From G020344215 sp039586575 (GTDB lineage Bacteria; Gemmatimonadota; Gemmatimonadetes; Palauibacterales; KS3-K002): a stretch of DNA of 64,000 nucleotides. The stretch spans positions 36,915 through 100,914 of the forward strand of contig JBDHKD010000013.1 of assembly GCA_039586575.1 (NCBI GenBank), written 5' to 3'. The notes below the pieces were generated by a model. It saw nothing but the letters and a program-made list of their open reading frames with translations, had not been told where the DNA came from and did no database searches. Positions 8,203-16,956 of the stretch are shown here, piece by piece (the stretch's first letter is position 1; every line of letters starts with the position of its first letter). The position numbers were made by a program, and so were the translations under genes.

Positions 8203-9255
8203 CTAGCAGATGCGGGGGAGCGGCTCGCCTTCGGGCTCGGTGATGAGTCGACGGCCGAAGCCCGTGTCGAGGATCAGCCGACCCTTGCGCTCGGCGCTGC
8301 AGGTTCCGACGATCGCGGCGCTGGCGCCCAGCGGCTGAGCACGCAGCGCCTCCAGCACCGCGTCGGCGGCCTGCGGCCTCACACCGATCACCGCTTTCCC
8401 CTCGTTGGCGATGTGGAAGGGATCGAGCCCCAGGATCTCGGCGGCGGAGCGCACGGTCGGGGTAATGGGCACCGCCGACTCCTCGATCACGATCCCAACG
8501 CCGCTCTTCTCCGCCATCTCGGTGAGGGCGCTGGCCAGTCCGCCGCGCGTCGGGTCCTTCATCGCCGAGACGGCGCCGGCGGCGGCCTGTAGAGCGGCGC
8601 GCACCAGCCCGTTGATGGGCGCGACATCGGACCGCAGCTGGCCTTCGAACCCGAGCCCGCGCCGCGCCGCCAAGAGAGCGATACCGTGATCGCCGATCGG
8701 TCCGCTGAGGATGATCTTGTCGCCGGGCGCCAGGCCCGAGTCCCGCACGACTGTATCCGCCAGTGCAAAGCCCGTCGTGTTGATGATCACGCCGTCCAGC
8801 TCGCCGCGGCCCATCACCTTCGTGTCGCCGGTCACGATCGTGGCGCCCGCCTCGCCACATGTCTCCCGCATCGAGGACTGTATACGCAGGAGATCGGAGA
8901 CGAGGAAGCCTTCCTCGATCACGAGCGCTGAGCTCAGACCCAGCACCTCGGTAGCGCCCATCATCGCCAGATCGTTGACGGTGCCAGCAATCGCCAAGCG
9001 GCCGATGTCACCGCCGGGGAAGAAGATGGGATGGATGACATGGGAGTCCGTGGTTACCACCAGCCAGCGGTCGCCGATCGGCAGCGCGGCGCCGTCGTCG
9101 AAGGCGGCCAGGCCGATCGCGCCAGCAGGCTGCTCCAGAAAGCCGGCCGCCAGCTTCTCCTCGATCAGGAGCCGCATGGCCCGCCCGCCCGCTCCGTGCT
9201 TGAGCGTGATGATCTCTTCCTGGGGGCGATTCGTCGACCCGAGTCCCGGCGTCAT
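8203..9255 (-). CDS. hypE: HypE, thiocyanate-forming hydrogenase maturation protein
   Basis: A 350-residue AIR-synthase-fold protein with N-terminal LKHGAGGRAM and the diagnostic C-terminus PRIC, whose Cys is carbamoylated by HypF and dehydrated to thiocyanate, the source of the Fe cyanide ligands. The ATG at 9255 overlaps the hypD stop (ATGA). It is the last gene of hypCDE, convergent with hypF. Confidence 0.95.
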   Translation of the reverse strand: MTPGLGSTNRPQEEIITLKHGAGGRAMRLLIEEKLAAGFLEQPAGAIGLAAFDDGAALPIGDRWLVVTTDSHVIHPIFFPGGDIGRLAIAGTVNDLAMMGATEVLGLSSALVIEEGFLVSDLLRIQSSMRETCGEAGATIVTGDTKVMGRGELDGVIINTTGFALADTVVRDSGLAPGDKIILSGPIGDHGIALLAARRGLGFEGQLRSDVAPINGLVRAALQAAAGAVSAMKDPTRGGLASALTEMAEKSGVGIVIEESAVPITPTVRSAAEILGLDPFHIANEGKAVIGVRPQAADAVLEALRAQPLGASAAIVGTCSAERKGRLILDTGFGRRLITEPEGEPLPRIC

Positions 9256-10388
9256 AGGTCCGGGTGTCCTCCGTACTGGTGCCAAATTTTGCACGTGCCC
9301 TCGCTGCTCACCATGCAAGCGCCGACCGGATTCTCGGGATCGCACTCCTTTCCGAAGAGCCTGCAATCGTTCGGGGTGGCGAGGCCCGACATGATGTCAC
9401 CGCAGATGCACTGCGCGGTCAGCGCCGACGGTACGTGACTCAACAGCCGGTTGATGTCGATCTTGAACTTCTTGCGAGCGTCGACGTGGGCGAACTCGGC
9501 TCGCAAACGCAGGTTGCCATCCGGCACGTCCGCTATGCCGCGCCACATGCCGCCGGTGGTCTCGAACACCCTCCACATCTGCTCCTGCGCCACGCGGTTG
9601 CCTTCACGGGTCACGCAGCGCGGGTACATGTTCTCGACGATCTGTACGTCGTCGCGAATCAACTCGACCAATCGCACCAAACCGGCGAGGATGTCGAGCG
9701 GCTCGAAACCGGCGACGACGATCGGGATCCCGTAACGCTCGGCGAAGACCTCGAAGATGCCCCAACCCGTGATCGTGGCGGCATGCCCCGCCGCGAGGAA
9801 GCCTTCGACTCTGGTTTGTGGAATCTGAGCGACCAGCTCCATCGCCGGCGGCACGTACTTGTGCGCCGAGAGGATCGAAAAGTTGGTCGGTAGATCGTCC
9901 TGCAACACGATGGCCGCCGTCGCCACAGCCGTGGTCTCGAAACCGGTGGCGAAGAACACGACCTCCCGATCGGTGGAGCGAGCCAACTGGACAGCCTGAG
10001 AGGCACTGTAGACGACCTCGATGCGTGCACCCTCGGCCTGCGCCTGGGCCAGCGACTTCGCCGTCCCCGGCACGCGGATCATGTCGCCGTACGTGGCGAT
10101 CAGCTTGCCGTCCTGCGCCAGCACCACGGCCTCGTCGACTTCGGGGAGATCGGTAACGCATACGGGGCAGCCGGGGCCCATGATCAGGTCGAGCGCCTTC
10201 GGCAATAGCGAACGCAGGCCGTACTTGGCGATTGCCTGTTCGTGGCTCCCACAGACGTGCATGACCTGAATCCGCTCGCGCCCGATCTCCGCGCACAGTC
10301 GTGCGATCTTGCCGGCCAGAGCGCGAGCCCGAACGGGATCGCGGAACTTGAGCTCGCTGGCTGGGCCCTGAACGTCGGCCTCAGACAT
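9252..10388 (-). CDS. hypD: HypD, Fe(CN)2CO assembly scaffold
   Basis: A 378-residue iron-sulfur protein. The conserved segments MHVCGSHEQ, GPGCPVCVT and CICGDI are present, and the C-terminal half carries the cysteines that bind the 4Fe-4S cluster (CRLFGKEC, NPVGACMVSSEGTC). With HypC it assembles the iron cofactor and receives CN from HypE. The ATG at 10388 lies inside the end of hypC, an eight-base overlap. Two in-frame starts exist up to 45 bases upstream, but they run deeper into hypC. Confidence 0.95.
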   Translation of the reverse strand: MSEADVQGPASELKFRDPVRARALAGKIARLCAEIGRERIQVMHVCGSHEQAIAKYGLRSLLPKALDLIMGPGCPVCVTDLPEVDEAVVLAQDGKLIATYGDMIRVPGTAKSLAQAQAEGARIEVVYSASQAVQLARSTDREVVFFATGFETTAVATAAIVLQDDLPTNFSILSAHKYVPPAMELVAQIPQTRVEGFLAAGHAATITGWGIFEVFAERYGIPIVVAGFEPLDILAGLVRLVELIRDDVQIVENMYPRCVTREGNRVAQEQMWRVFETTGGMWRGIADVPDGNLRLRAEFAHVDARKKFKIDINRLLSHVPSALTAQCICGDIMSGLATPNDCRLFGKECDPENPVGACMVSSEGTCKIWHQYGGHPDL

Positions 10389-10683
10389 CGCTGTCTCTCG
10401 CGTCATCGCTCTCGCCTGTCGCCGCGATCTCACCTCGCACGTCGGCAGCCATTATGTCGGTCTCCGCCTCCCGCAGGAGTTGCTCGTAAAGGGCCAGGGT
10501 CTCTTCGATCTCCTCCGCCGGAATCTTGCGTATGGCGAATCCGACGTGGTTCAAGATGTAGTCTCCCGGCCCCACCGGTTCGTCCACTATGTCGAGGCGG
10601 ACATCTCTCCGCACACCCCAAAAGTCCACGGTCGCCAGAAGCCCGTCCACTTCCAGCACTCGGCCCGGAACACCTAGACACAT
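10381..10683 (-). CDS. hypC: HypC, hydrogenase assembly chaperone
   Basis: A 100-residue protein beginning MCLGVPG; Cys2 coordinates the iron fragment handed over by HypD and delivers it to the large-subunit precursor. The beta-barrel segment is followed by a helix and an acidic tail. It is the first gene of hypCDE and is divergent from the truncated hydrogenase structural gene. A CARAATGCC motif lies 140 bases upstream of its start. Confidence 0.95.
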   Translation of the reverse strand: MCLGVPGRVLEVDGLLATVDFWGVRRDVRLDIVDEPVGPGDYILNHVGFAIRKIPAEEIEETLALYEQLLREAETDIMAADVRGEIAATGESDDARDSDV

Positions 10684-10863
10684 AGGTAGCGACCTCCCGC
10701 TGATGAAGTCTCAACCGGATCGTGAGATCCATTGTTTAGCCCGCAGCCCCTGGAGGTCAATGGCTGTCGTGATGGCAGCACCACGAGCCGGACCGAGGAC
10801 TCCGAACGGGGTGTTTCGGTTGGGGCATTCTGCACCACACCGTCGCGCCAAACTAGGACATAA
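10684..10863. other. Divergent intergenic region and deletion junction next to the hydrogenase fragment
   Basis: This stretch separates hypC (minus) from the truncated large-subunit frame (plus). No frame here shows hydrogenase-like sequence: the large-subunit frame meets a TAA at 10861-10863, and homology begins immediately after it. It holds a CARAATGCC motif (10824-10832). If a deletion or mis-join occurred, its boundary is near 10860. Confidence 0.5.
10824..10832 (-). promoter_or_regulatory. Intergenic motif CARAATGCC (site 2), upstream of hypC
   Basis: CAGAATGCC on the minus strand, 140 bases from the hypC start and oriented towards it. Flanking bases make it partly palindromic (GGGGCA/TGCACC around TTC). 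Confidence 0.35.
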
Positions 10864-11730
10864 TGTGGCACCTACGGCGAGTACCCGGAGGCCGATGATC
10901 CCAACGCTCCTCTGTTCCTGCCGCGTGGTGTGATCCGCAACCGGGACCTGGCAAACGTCGAGCCGATGGACCCGGCGAAGATCACCGAGTTCGTGACGCA
11001 CTCGTGGTACGAGTACGGGGCCGGCGACAGCGAGGGGCTCCATCCGTCAGCCGGCGAGACGAGGCCGAATTACACGGGGCCCGAGCCGCCCTACGAGCTT
11101 CTCAACACCGCTGGCAAGTACAGCTGGCTGAAGTCACCGCGCTACGATGGGCTGCCGATGGAGGTCGGTCCCCTCTCTCGGATGCTCGTGGCCTACGGCT
11201 CCGGGCACCCGAGGGTGCAGGCGCTAGTCAACTACGCGCTCGGCCAGCTCGGTGTAGGGCCGGAGGCCTTGTTCTCGACCCTGGGTCGTGTGGCGGCCCG
11301 GGGGATCGAGACGCTGATCCTGGCGGAGAAGTTGGAGGACTGGCTCGATGAGCTGGCTGACAACATGGGCCGCGGTCAGCTCGATATCCACGACAATTCG
11401 ATGTGGGATCCGTCCAACTGGCCTGCCGACTGTACGGGGGCGGGGTTCCATGAAGCCCCGCGCGGCGCGCTCGGGCACTGGGTCCACATTGTGAACGGCG
11501 AGATCGCCAACTACCAGTGTGTGGTACCCAGCACATGGAACGCGGGACCGCGGGATGCGGCTGGGCAGCGCGGGCCGTATGAGCAAGCGCTCGTTGGCAC
11601 TCCGGTGGCCGACGCCGAGCAGCCGCTGGAAATCCTGCGAACCGTTCACTCGTTCGATCCCTGCATGGCGTGCGGTGTCCATGTCGTGGACCGCACGGGT
11701 CGCGAGCTGTCGAAAGTGAGGGTCCTGTGA
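10864..11730 (+). pseudogene. [NiFe]-hydrogenase large subunit, C-terminal half only
   Basis: The frame reads as group 1 uptake hydrogenase from YGEYPEADDPN onward to the end: about 289 codons against the usual 570-600. The distal nickel-site motif DPCMACGVH is intact and is followed by a 15-residue tail that the maturation protease would remove. The proximal RxCGxC motif and everything before it are missing, and a TAA stands right upstream. The only internal starts (GTG at 10930, ATG at 10966) would give a protein lacking half of the active site. No small subunit gene is in the window. The downstream cytochrome b gene overlaps it by GTGA, so this was once a normal operon. An assembly error is an alternative to a real deletion. 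Confidence 0.85.
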
Positions 11731-12449
11731 GCACCGTGGCACCGCCGGCCATGGCCGCCGAACCCAGACTGACCCGGATATACGTCTGGGATCTGCCGGT
11801 CCGTCTCACGCACTGGCTGCTGGCCGGTTCGATCACCGTCCTGGCGATTACGGGATTCTACATCGGGCACCCCTTTCTCATCGCTCCCAACCCCGTGGGG
11901 CAGGAGTTCGTGATGGGGAGAGTGCTGGCGATACATTTCTTCGCAGCGATCGTTTTCAGTCTTTCGGAAATTGCCAGGATCGTCTGGATGTTCATGGGTA
12001 ATCGCTACGCGCGTTGGAACCAGCTGATCCCGACGAGCAAGTCTCGCTGGAAACACGCGTGGGAGTGGCTGAAGTTCTATGTCTTCTTCCGGCCCGTCAC
12101 CCCGAGGTTCGTGGGCCACAACCCATTGGCGGGATTGACATACGTCGTGGTCTACGCCGTCTGCATTCTGGCCGCGCTTACCGGGTACTCGATGTTTGCG
12201 ATCAGCGCCGGGGCGGACTCACCGATGCGGGTTTTCGCGGTCCTGCTGCCCGTGTTCGGTGGCCTGCAGAGCGCCCGCTGGATCCATCACGTTTGCATGT
12301 GGGTGATCGTCTTGTTCGTGATACACCACATCTCCTGTGCCCTCCTCGTCGCGCGTGCGGCGAAGAACGCCGCGATCGAGTCGATGTTCTCGGGTTATCG
12401 ATTCGTGCTGCCGGAGGACCTGGCGGCGGAGGAGGCGGAAGGCGGCTGA
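11727..12449 (+). CDS. Hydrogenase cytochrome b subunit (HyaC/HupC type)
   Basis: A 240-residue four-helix dihaem cytochrome b561-like protein that links periplasmic uptake hydrogenase to the quinone pool. It has the family opening RIYVWDLPVRLTHWLL, a central FVGHNPLAG segment and WIHH in the last helix pair; His in these segments are the likely haem ligands. It starts at GTG overlapping the stop of the hydrogenase fragment (GTGA), and its own stop overlaps the protease start (TGATG). The gene is intact although its catalytic partner is truncated. Confidence 0.9.
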   Translation: MSTVAPPAMAAEPRLTRIYVWDLPVRLTHWLLAGSITVLAITGFYIGHPFLIAPNPVGQEFVMGRVLAIHFFAAIVFSLSEIARIVWMFMGNRYARWNQLIPTSKSRWKHAWEWLKFYVFFRPVTPRFVGHNPLAGLTYVVVYAVCILAALTGYSMFAISAGADSPMRVFAVLLPVFGGLQSARWIHHVCMWVIVLFVIHHISCALLVARAAKNAAIESMFSGYRFVLPEDLAAEEAEGG

Positions 12450-13003
12450 TGACGGAGTCAGGCCCCGGATCTCTCCTGGTCCTCGGACTGGGAAACGTTC
12501 TCTGCGGCGACGACGGTCTGGGCGTGGCGGCTGTCGAACTGCTTCGCCGCCGCTACCGGTTGCCGGAACGCGTACGGGTCTTGGATGGCGGCACGCTGGG
12601 TCTCGCCTTGCTGCCGCACATCGGTGCCTGTGATGACGTGATCATCGTCGATGCTGTGCGGGGCGCCGGCCCGCCGGGCACCTTCATTCGACTCGAGGGC
12701 GACGAGGTAGGGCCGGCGGTGCGGAGTCGCCTTTCCTGTCACCAGATCGGCGTCGCCGACCTGCTCGACGCGCTGCACATGCTGGATTCATACCCGCGGC
12801 GGCTGGTGCTCTTGGGATTGGTGCCGGCCACGCTCGACCTCGGTCTCGATCGCTCGCCTGCGGTCGAGTCGCGGCTGCAAGTGTTGGCCGATGAGACCGC
12901 AGACGAGGCGCGCCGGCTGGGCTACGAGCTTCTCCCCGTTGGAGGAGGTGGGGTGACGGCCCCGGAGACTCGTGGCCCAGCTGTTCGCGCTTTGGGCCTG
13001 TGA
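12449..13003 (+). CDS. Hydrogenase large-subunit maturation endopeptidase (HyaD/HupD family)
   Basis: A 184-residue protein starting MTESGPGSLLVLGLGN. Family nickel-sensing residues are present: acidic residues in GNVLCGDDGLG, Asp in IIVDAV, and His in SCHQIG. It trims the C-terminal tail of the large subunit once nickel is in place; its expected cleavage site (after GVH in the hydrogenase fragment) lies 1 kb upstream. About 20 residues at the C-terminus look extra. The ATG overlaps the cytochrome b stop. An in-frame open region extends upstream but lies within the cytochrome b gene. Confidence 0.9.
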   Translation: MTESGPGSLLVLGLGNVLCGDDGLGVAAVELLRRRYRLPERVRVLDGGTLGLALLPHIGACDDVIIVDAVRGAGPPGTFIRLEGDEVGPAVRSRLSCHQIGVADLLDALHMLDSYPRRLVLLGLVPATLDLGLDRSPAVESRLQVLADETADEARRLGYELLPVGGGGVTAPETRGPAVRALGL

Positions 13004-13052
13004 CACCGGGGAGCCAACCTTTGCCGGGTAAGCGGTAAGAGACAACGAACTG

Positions 13053-13337
13053 CTACGGTAGAGGGCTTGGTGGCCGACGTCGGCGTTCGGCGAGCCGATG
13101 CAAGGCGTACATCAGCCATTGCCCGGGCAAGAAGATCACGAGGAAGATCACAACAACGAAGACAACCACGAGCAAGATCACTTTGAACGCCGGGGCGATG
13201 GCAGGATTTCGGATCGTGTCGGCAGCGAATCTGAGGGTGCCGAGGGCCACGAGGTAGGCCCACAGGACGCTCACGACGAGCCCAATGAACAGCGTCAGGC
13301 GAGCAAGCTTACCCGCCGTCCACGCCTCTTTGACCAT
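13053..13337 (-). CDS. Small two-helix membrane protein of unknown function
   Basis: About 94 residues with two strongly hydrophobic helices (roughly 15-35 and 50-75) and an arginine-rich, proline-ending tail. I do not recognise a family. A GTG start at 13349 would add four residues. It stands alone between the hydrogenase operon (convergent) and a monohaem lipoprotein gene (divergent). Confidence 0.55.
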   Translation of the reverse strand: MVKEAWTAGKLARLTLFIGLVVSVLWAYLVALGTLRFAADTIRNPAIAPAFKVILLVVVFVVVIFLVIFLPGQWLMYALHRLAERRRRPPSPLP

Positions 13338-13471
13338 ACTTCTAGGCACCGTCGGAATGCTCCACGTGAGTTCGCGTTATGCGGTGGGCATTCGCACCCG
13401 TAGCCGGCAAGGGCTCTTGCGGCTTCTGGACGGAAACTGGGAAGCGCTCGCAGCCGCGGCAAGATGAAGGG

Positions 13472-13876
13472 ATGCGAGCGCGGAGGAGTTTCCTGGCGAC
13501 GGCCGCGGCGCTGCAGCTTTGTCTCGGGGCCTGCGACACTTCGGGACTGCCCCAGCGGTACCGCGACGTCGAAGTTCCGGCGGGTAGGATCGCCTCCCTC
13601 GAAGCCCGCGCGCGCGGCCGTGAGCTGTTCTTGGAGCACTGCGCGCTCTGCCATGGCGAGCGGGCCGACGGCCGCGGTCGCCGACGCTCCTGGTCGGTGC
13701 CGCCGGCTGACTTCACCGACCGGGCGTGGCGCGAGCGGATCGACCCCCGACGGGTCTACTACGTCGTCCGCGAGGGAGTGCGCGGTACGCCCATGCCGGC
13801 GTGGAAGGTGCTCGCCGACGATGAAGTCTGGGATCTGGTCGCGTACGTACTGTCGGTAGCGGATCAGGGATCCTAG
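13472..13876 (+). CDS. Monohaem c-type cytochrome lipoprotein
   Basis: A 134-residue protein with a lipobox at about residue 20 (LCLGAC), so the mature protein should be a lipid-anchored periplasmic cytochrome. One haem motif, CALCH, follows at about residue 55, and the downstream Met in GTPMPAW is the likely sixth ligand, typical of class I cytochromes c. The ATG at 13472 was chosen because it directly precedes the signal sequence and follows a GAAGG ribosome site. It converges with the large multihaem gene (stop codons four bases apart). Confidence 0.85.
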   Translation: MRARRSFLATAAALQLCLGACDTSGLPQRYRDVEVPAGRIASLEARARGRELFLEHCALCHGERADGRGRRRSWSVPPADFTDRAWRERIDPRRVYYVVREGVRGTPMPAWKVLADDEVWDLVAYVLSVADQGS

Positions 13877-13880
13877 CGGA

Positions 13881-16736
13881 TCAGCCCAACCGTAGGTAGG
13901 TGACGATCATCGAGTAGAGGATAACGACGATCAGCGTGAGGCCTACCGCCAGCGCCGCGAAGCCGAAGATCCTGAACAGGCGCTGCAACTTGAGCGGGTA
14001 CTGGTGAACCAGCTGTCCTTGTAGGTTGCCTTCCTGCAAGAGCTGTTCGTACTCACGCGGCTTGTCGTGTTTGAGTTCCTCCACAGTCACGCGGCCGGTG
14101 AAGATAACCGGGTCCATGGGGAACTTGTCCGGTCGAAAGTGCGTGTTGAAGAAGTGGATCGTGAAGATGAAGGCGACGGCCAGCAACGCTTCATCGCTGT
14201 GCACGATGGTCGCCACGTTCACGGTCCAGCCGGGGAGGATCAGAGTAAAGAACTCTGGGAACCAGAGCAGGAGCCCGGTGGAGCCGATGATGAACATGCC
14301 CCAGAAGACCGCGAAGTAGTCGAACTTCTCCCAGTAAGTGAAGCGACCGTAGCTCGGCCGCTCCCCGCGCCCGAGGAACCACTTCACCGACTGGATAAAC
14401 TCGCGCGCGTCGGTCTTGTTGAAGATGAGCGAGGTATCGGAGAAGATGAACTCCTTCCAACTTCTACCGGACCCCCGCTTGCGATTATAGGCGTCGACCA
14501 GGTGAATCACGAAGACGGTGATCAGCGCGATGGCGGCCAGTCGGTGCAGCACGCCCGTGGTGGAGAACCCGCCGAGAACGTCGGCCAGCGTCTGCGCCCA
14601 GCCCATGAACGAGAACTTCAGGATCATGCCGGTGATGGCCAGAACGAAGAAGCTGAGCAGCATGACCAGATGCAAGGTACGCTCGAAGGTCGTGAAGCGC
14701 CGGTACAAACGCTCGCCGGGCGCCGGGGCTCGGTGTTCGCGCGCGAAGCGCCACTCCTCTGGCGAGCGCCACAGTCGCCAGAGCCAGGACAGGGTGTGGC
14801 CAGTGGCGAAGGTCAACGTGCCCACCAGCAGCGCGGTCATCCCCCAGAACGCCCAAAACAGGTAGGGGTACTTCGCCGGATCATGGTGCGTGGCATGTGT
14901 CAGGTAGCCGGTGAACCTGCGGTTGGCGCCGGGGTGACATCGGCCGCAGGTGTCGACGATGTTGCGGCGGCTGAGCGTCGAGCGGGCATCGTTGATGGGG
15001 TGGATGTTGTGGGTTCCGTGGCAGTCATAGCACTTGGCGACGCCGGCGTCGCCCAGCCGGGAGACCTTGCCGTGGAACGTGTCGAAGAAGGTCTCGGACT
15101 CATCTCCGTGGCAGCGGCCGCACTGGTTCATCATGGTCAGCCGGAAGTCGCCGAGCCCGGTACGGCTGATCTCGTGCGAGGTGTGACAATCCTCGCAGTT
15201 CGGTAGTTCGCGGTCGTCCGGCGCATCCGCGCGGGCGATCCAGTGGATGCTGGTCCGGTATTCCTCCTCGATGCCGTGGTGGCAGGTGCCGCAGGTGTCG
15301 GCGATGTTGTCGCGGTGGACGGAGGAATTCGGGTCGGTCGGCGGCAACTCGTTGTGGGCCGTGTGACAGCTGGGACAGGTCGCCGTGACCACGAGCCCGC
15401 TTTCCAGCAACCCCTTACCGTGAATGCTCATCACGTAGCTTCTCACGATGTCGGGGCCTTCGTAGCCGTGCTCCTCGATCCGCCGTGCCGCCGGCTCGCC
15501 TTCGCGGTGACAGCGTGCGCAGAGTTCGGGCACGTTGCTGGGGAAGGTCGGTGACGTCGGCCAGGCGTTGTCCTCGGTCGCGTGGTAGTCGTGACAGTCG
15601 AGGCAGGTCGGCGCTTCCGCTACGCCTTGTGCGGCCAGCGTCCCGTGCACGCCCGACGAATACTGCTCGACCGGTGGGGCGTGACAGACTCCGCAGTCGA
15701 CGTTCGAGGCGACCGAGGTGGCGCAGGCACGCTCCGTGCGCGACGGTGTGACGTCGGCGTGGCACTGGGCGCAGCCGGTCCCGCCATGCATCGAGGTGTC
15801 GTAGGCCCCCTCGTCGACGAAAACCGAGATGGTCTCCCCGTCGCGTTCCATCGTGAGGTCCGGGTCGGAATGGCAAAACATGCAATCGGCGTTCGCCGCA
15901 CCCGCGTCGTAGAAGACCCGGCGGATCCTGTGCGGGGAGTGGCAGTCGACGCAGACCGGGATGACGTGCGGCTCCTCCTCCCATAGCCTGCCTTCGATCA
16001 CCTGCTGGTGCACCTCCTCGATCAGTGCGTGGCATTGTGTGCAAGTGGCCGCGACGTTTGACTCGTGGATGCTCGATCGCTCATCGGTGTGCGGCAGGAT
16101 GAAGTGCGAGGTGTGGCAAGACGTACAGACCGCCGTCACCGCCAGACCCTGCCGGAACAGGCCCGCGCCGTGGATCGACATCGAGTAGTTCTGGAGGATC
16201 TGGTCCTGCGGTATGTCGCGGGTGGTCGAGACCTCGGTACCCTCCTGGTGGCAACGCCCGCAGAGCAGCGGGATGCTGAACACGTAAGTCGGCGAGCGTG
16301 CGTCGGTGTGCGTGCGGATCTCGTGTGTGCCGTGGCAGTCAGAGCAGCTCGGCGCTAGAGGGTCGCCGCGCGCCGCCGCCTGGCCGTGCAGCGAAGCCTG
16401 GTGCTGCCGAACTTGGGCGGCGTGGCAGGCATCGCAGGTCGCCGCCTGTGGCTCGTCGGGGTGCGGGATGGTCAGCCCGCGATGGCAGTCGGTGCAGAGC
16501 ACGCCGCGCCGACCGTGGAGCGAGCGCTCGTGCTGCTGCCGGGTGACGACGTACCTGGACGGGTCTTCTTTACCGGCGAAGAAGGCCGCCATCTCGTGGC
16601 ACATCAGGCAGCTGTCATCGTCCTGCCCGGCGGCGGTGTCCGGCACCGCGAAGACCGACGCCGCCAGGAAGGCGGCCGCTGCCAGGCGCCCCAGCCAGCG
16701 CGTGAAACCCCGATTCGCTTTCCTCTCCTGCTCCAA
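13881..16736 (-). CDS. CbcL-like fusion: 19-haem cytochrome c domain plus cytochrome b561-type membrane domain
   Basis: One reading frame encodes a signal peptide (FTRWLGRLAAAAFLA to TAAGQ), then 19 CxxCH motifs from CLMCH to CGRCH, then six membrane helices of the HydC/FdnI cytochrome b type with paired histidines (for example THATHH, IHLVDAY, IHFFNTHF). This matches the layout of Geobacter CbcL, a menaquinol oxidase used in extracellular electron transfer, but with about twice its nine c-haems. The start is uncertain: the frame is open to an ATG at 16913, but the first 60-70 residues there do not look like protein. The TTG at 16736 is my choice. Confidence 0.85.
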   Translation of the reverse strand: MEQERKANRGFTRWLGRLAAAAFLAASVFAVPDTAAGQDDDSCLMCHEMAAFFAGKEDPSRYVVTRQQHERSLHGRRGVLCTDCHRGLTIPHPDEPQAATCDACHAAQVRQHQASLHGQAAARGDPLAPSCSDCHGTHEIRTHTDARSPTYVFSIPLLCGRCHQEGTEVSTTRDIPQDQILQNYSMSIHGAGLFRQGLAVTAVCTSCHTSHFILPHTDERSSIHESNVAATCTQCHALIEEVHQQVIEGRLWEEEPHVIPVCVDCHSPHRIRRVFYDAGAANADCMFCHSDPDLTMERDGETISVFVDEGAYDTSMHGGTGCAQCHADVTPSRTERACATSVASNVDCGVCHAPPVEQYSSGVHGTLAAQGVAEAPTCLDCHDYHATEDNAWPTSPTFPSNVPELCARCHREGEPAARRIEEHGYEGPDIVRSYVMSIHGKGLLESGLVVTATCPSCHTAHNELPPTDPNSSVHRDNIADTCGTCHHGIEEEYRTSIHWIARADAPDDRELPNCEDCHTSHEISRTGLGDFRLTMMNQCGRCHGDESETFFDTFHGKVSRLGDAGVAKCYDCHGTHNIHPINDARSTLSRRNIVDTCGRCHPGANRRFTGYLTHATHHDPAKYPYLFWAFWGMTALLVGTLTFATGHTLSWLWRLWRSPEEWRFAREHRAPAPGERLYRRFTTFERTLHLVMLLSFFVLAITGMILKFSFMGWAQTLADVLGGFSTTGVLHRLAAIALITVFVIHLVDAYNRKRGSGRSWKEFIFSDTSLIFNKTDAREFIQSVKWFLGRGERPSYGRFTYWEKFDYFAVFWGMFIIGSTGLLLWFPEFFTLILPGWTVNVATIVHSDEALLAVAFIFTIHFFNTHFRPDKFPMDPVIFTGRVTVEELKHDKPREYEQLLQEGNLQGQLVHQYPLKLQRLFRIFGFAALAVGLTLIVVILYSMIVTYLRLG

Positions 16737-16956
16737 TTCGCTGCTCTCGTTCGCCGGTTGTCGAGGTTTTTGCGCCTTAAGTCCAAGCCATCGCGAATGA
16801 TAGGCGTTCTGGTCCGTCTTTCCGTAGAGCAAGACGTGTGCCTTGCGTGAGGCTGGTACGGGATGGACGCGACAGCGGGCCGTCCCGCTCCGGGTCGGAG
16901 TGGGACGTGGCATTTTGTCCCCTACCGGAGCCCCGAGCCGGCCCCCCGCACCAGGC
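16737..16956 (-). other. Region between the multihaem gene and the P-type ATPase gene
   Basis: Probable leader and promoter region of the 19-haem gene, unless its start is the ATG at 16913. It contains the CARAATGCC motif at 16909-16917. No standard -35/-10 pair was convincing. Confidence 0.35.
16909..16917 (-). promoter_or_regulatory. Intergenic motif CARAATGCC (site 3), upstream of the 19-haem cytochrome
   Basis: CAAAATGCC on the minus strand, about 170 bases before the TTG chosen as the start of the multihaem gene and oriented towards it. It would be inside or at the edge of the gene if the far-upstream ATG were used. Confidence 0.3.

Noticed and set aside
14067..15206. 379-residue plus-strand frame opposite the multihaem gene
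   Set aside because: It is a mirror of a GC-rich gene; 19 CxxCH motifs and membrane helices on the minus strand are decisive.
13881..16913. Multihaem gene starting at the ATG at 16913
   Set aside because: The first 60-70 residues from that start are unlike protein and precede the signal peptide; the upstream motif and spacing also suggest a later start.
16905..16925. GTGGCATTTTG as a sigma-54 promoter
   Set aside because: Sigma-54 promoters need GG and GC separated by ten bases; none of the four copies has that spacing.
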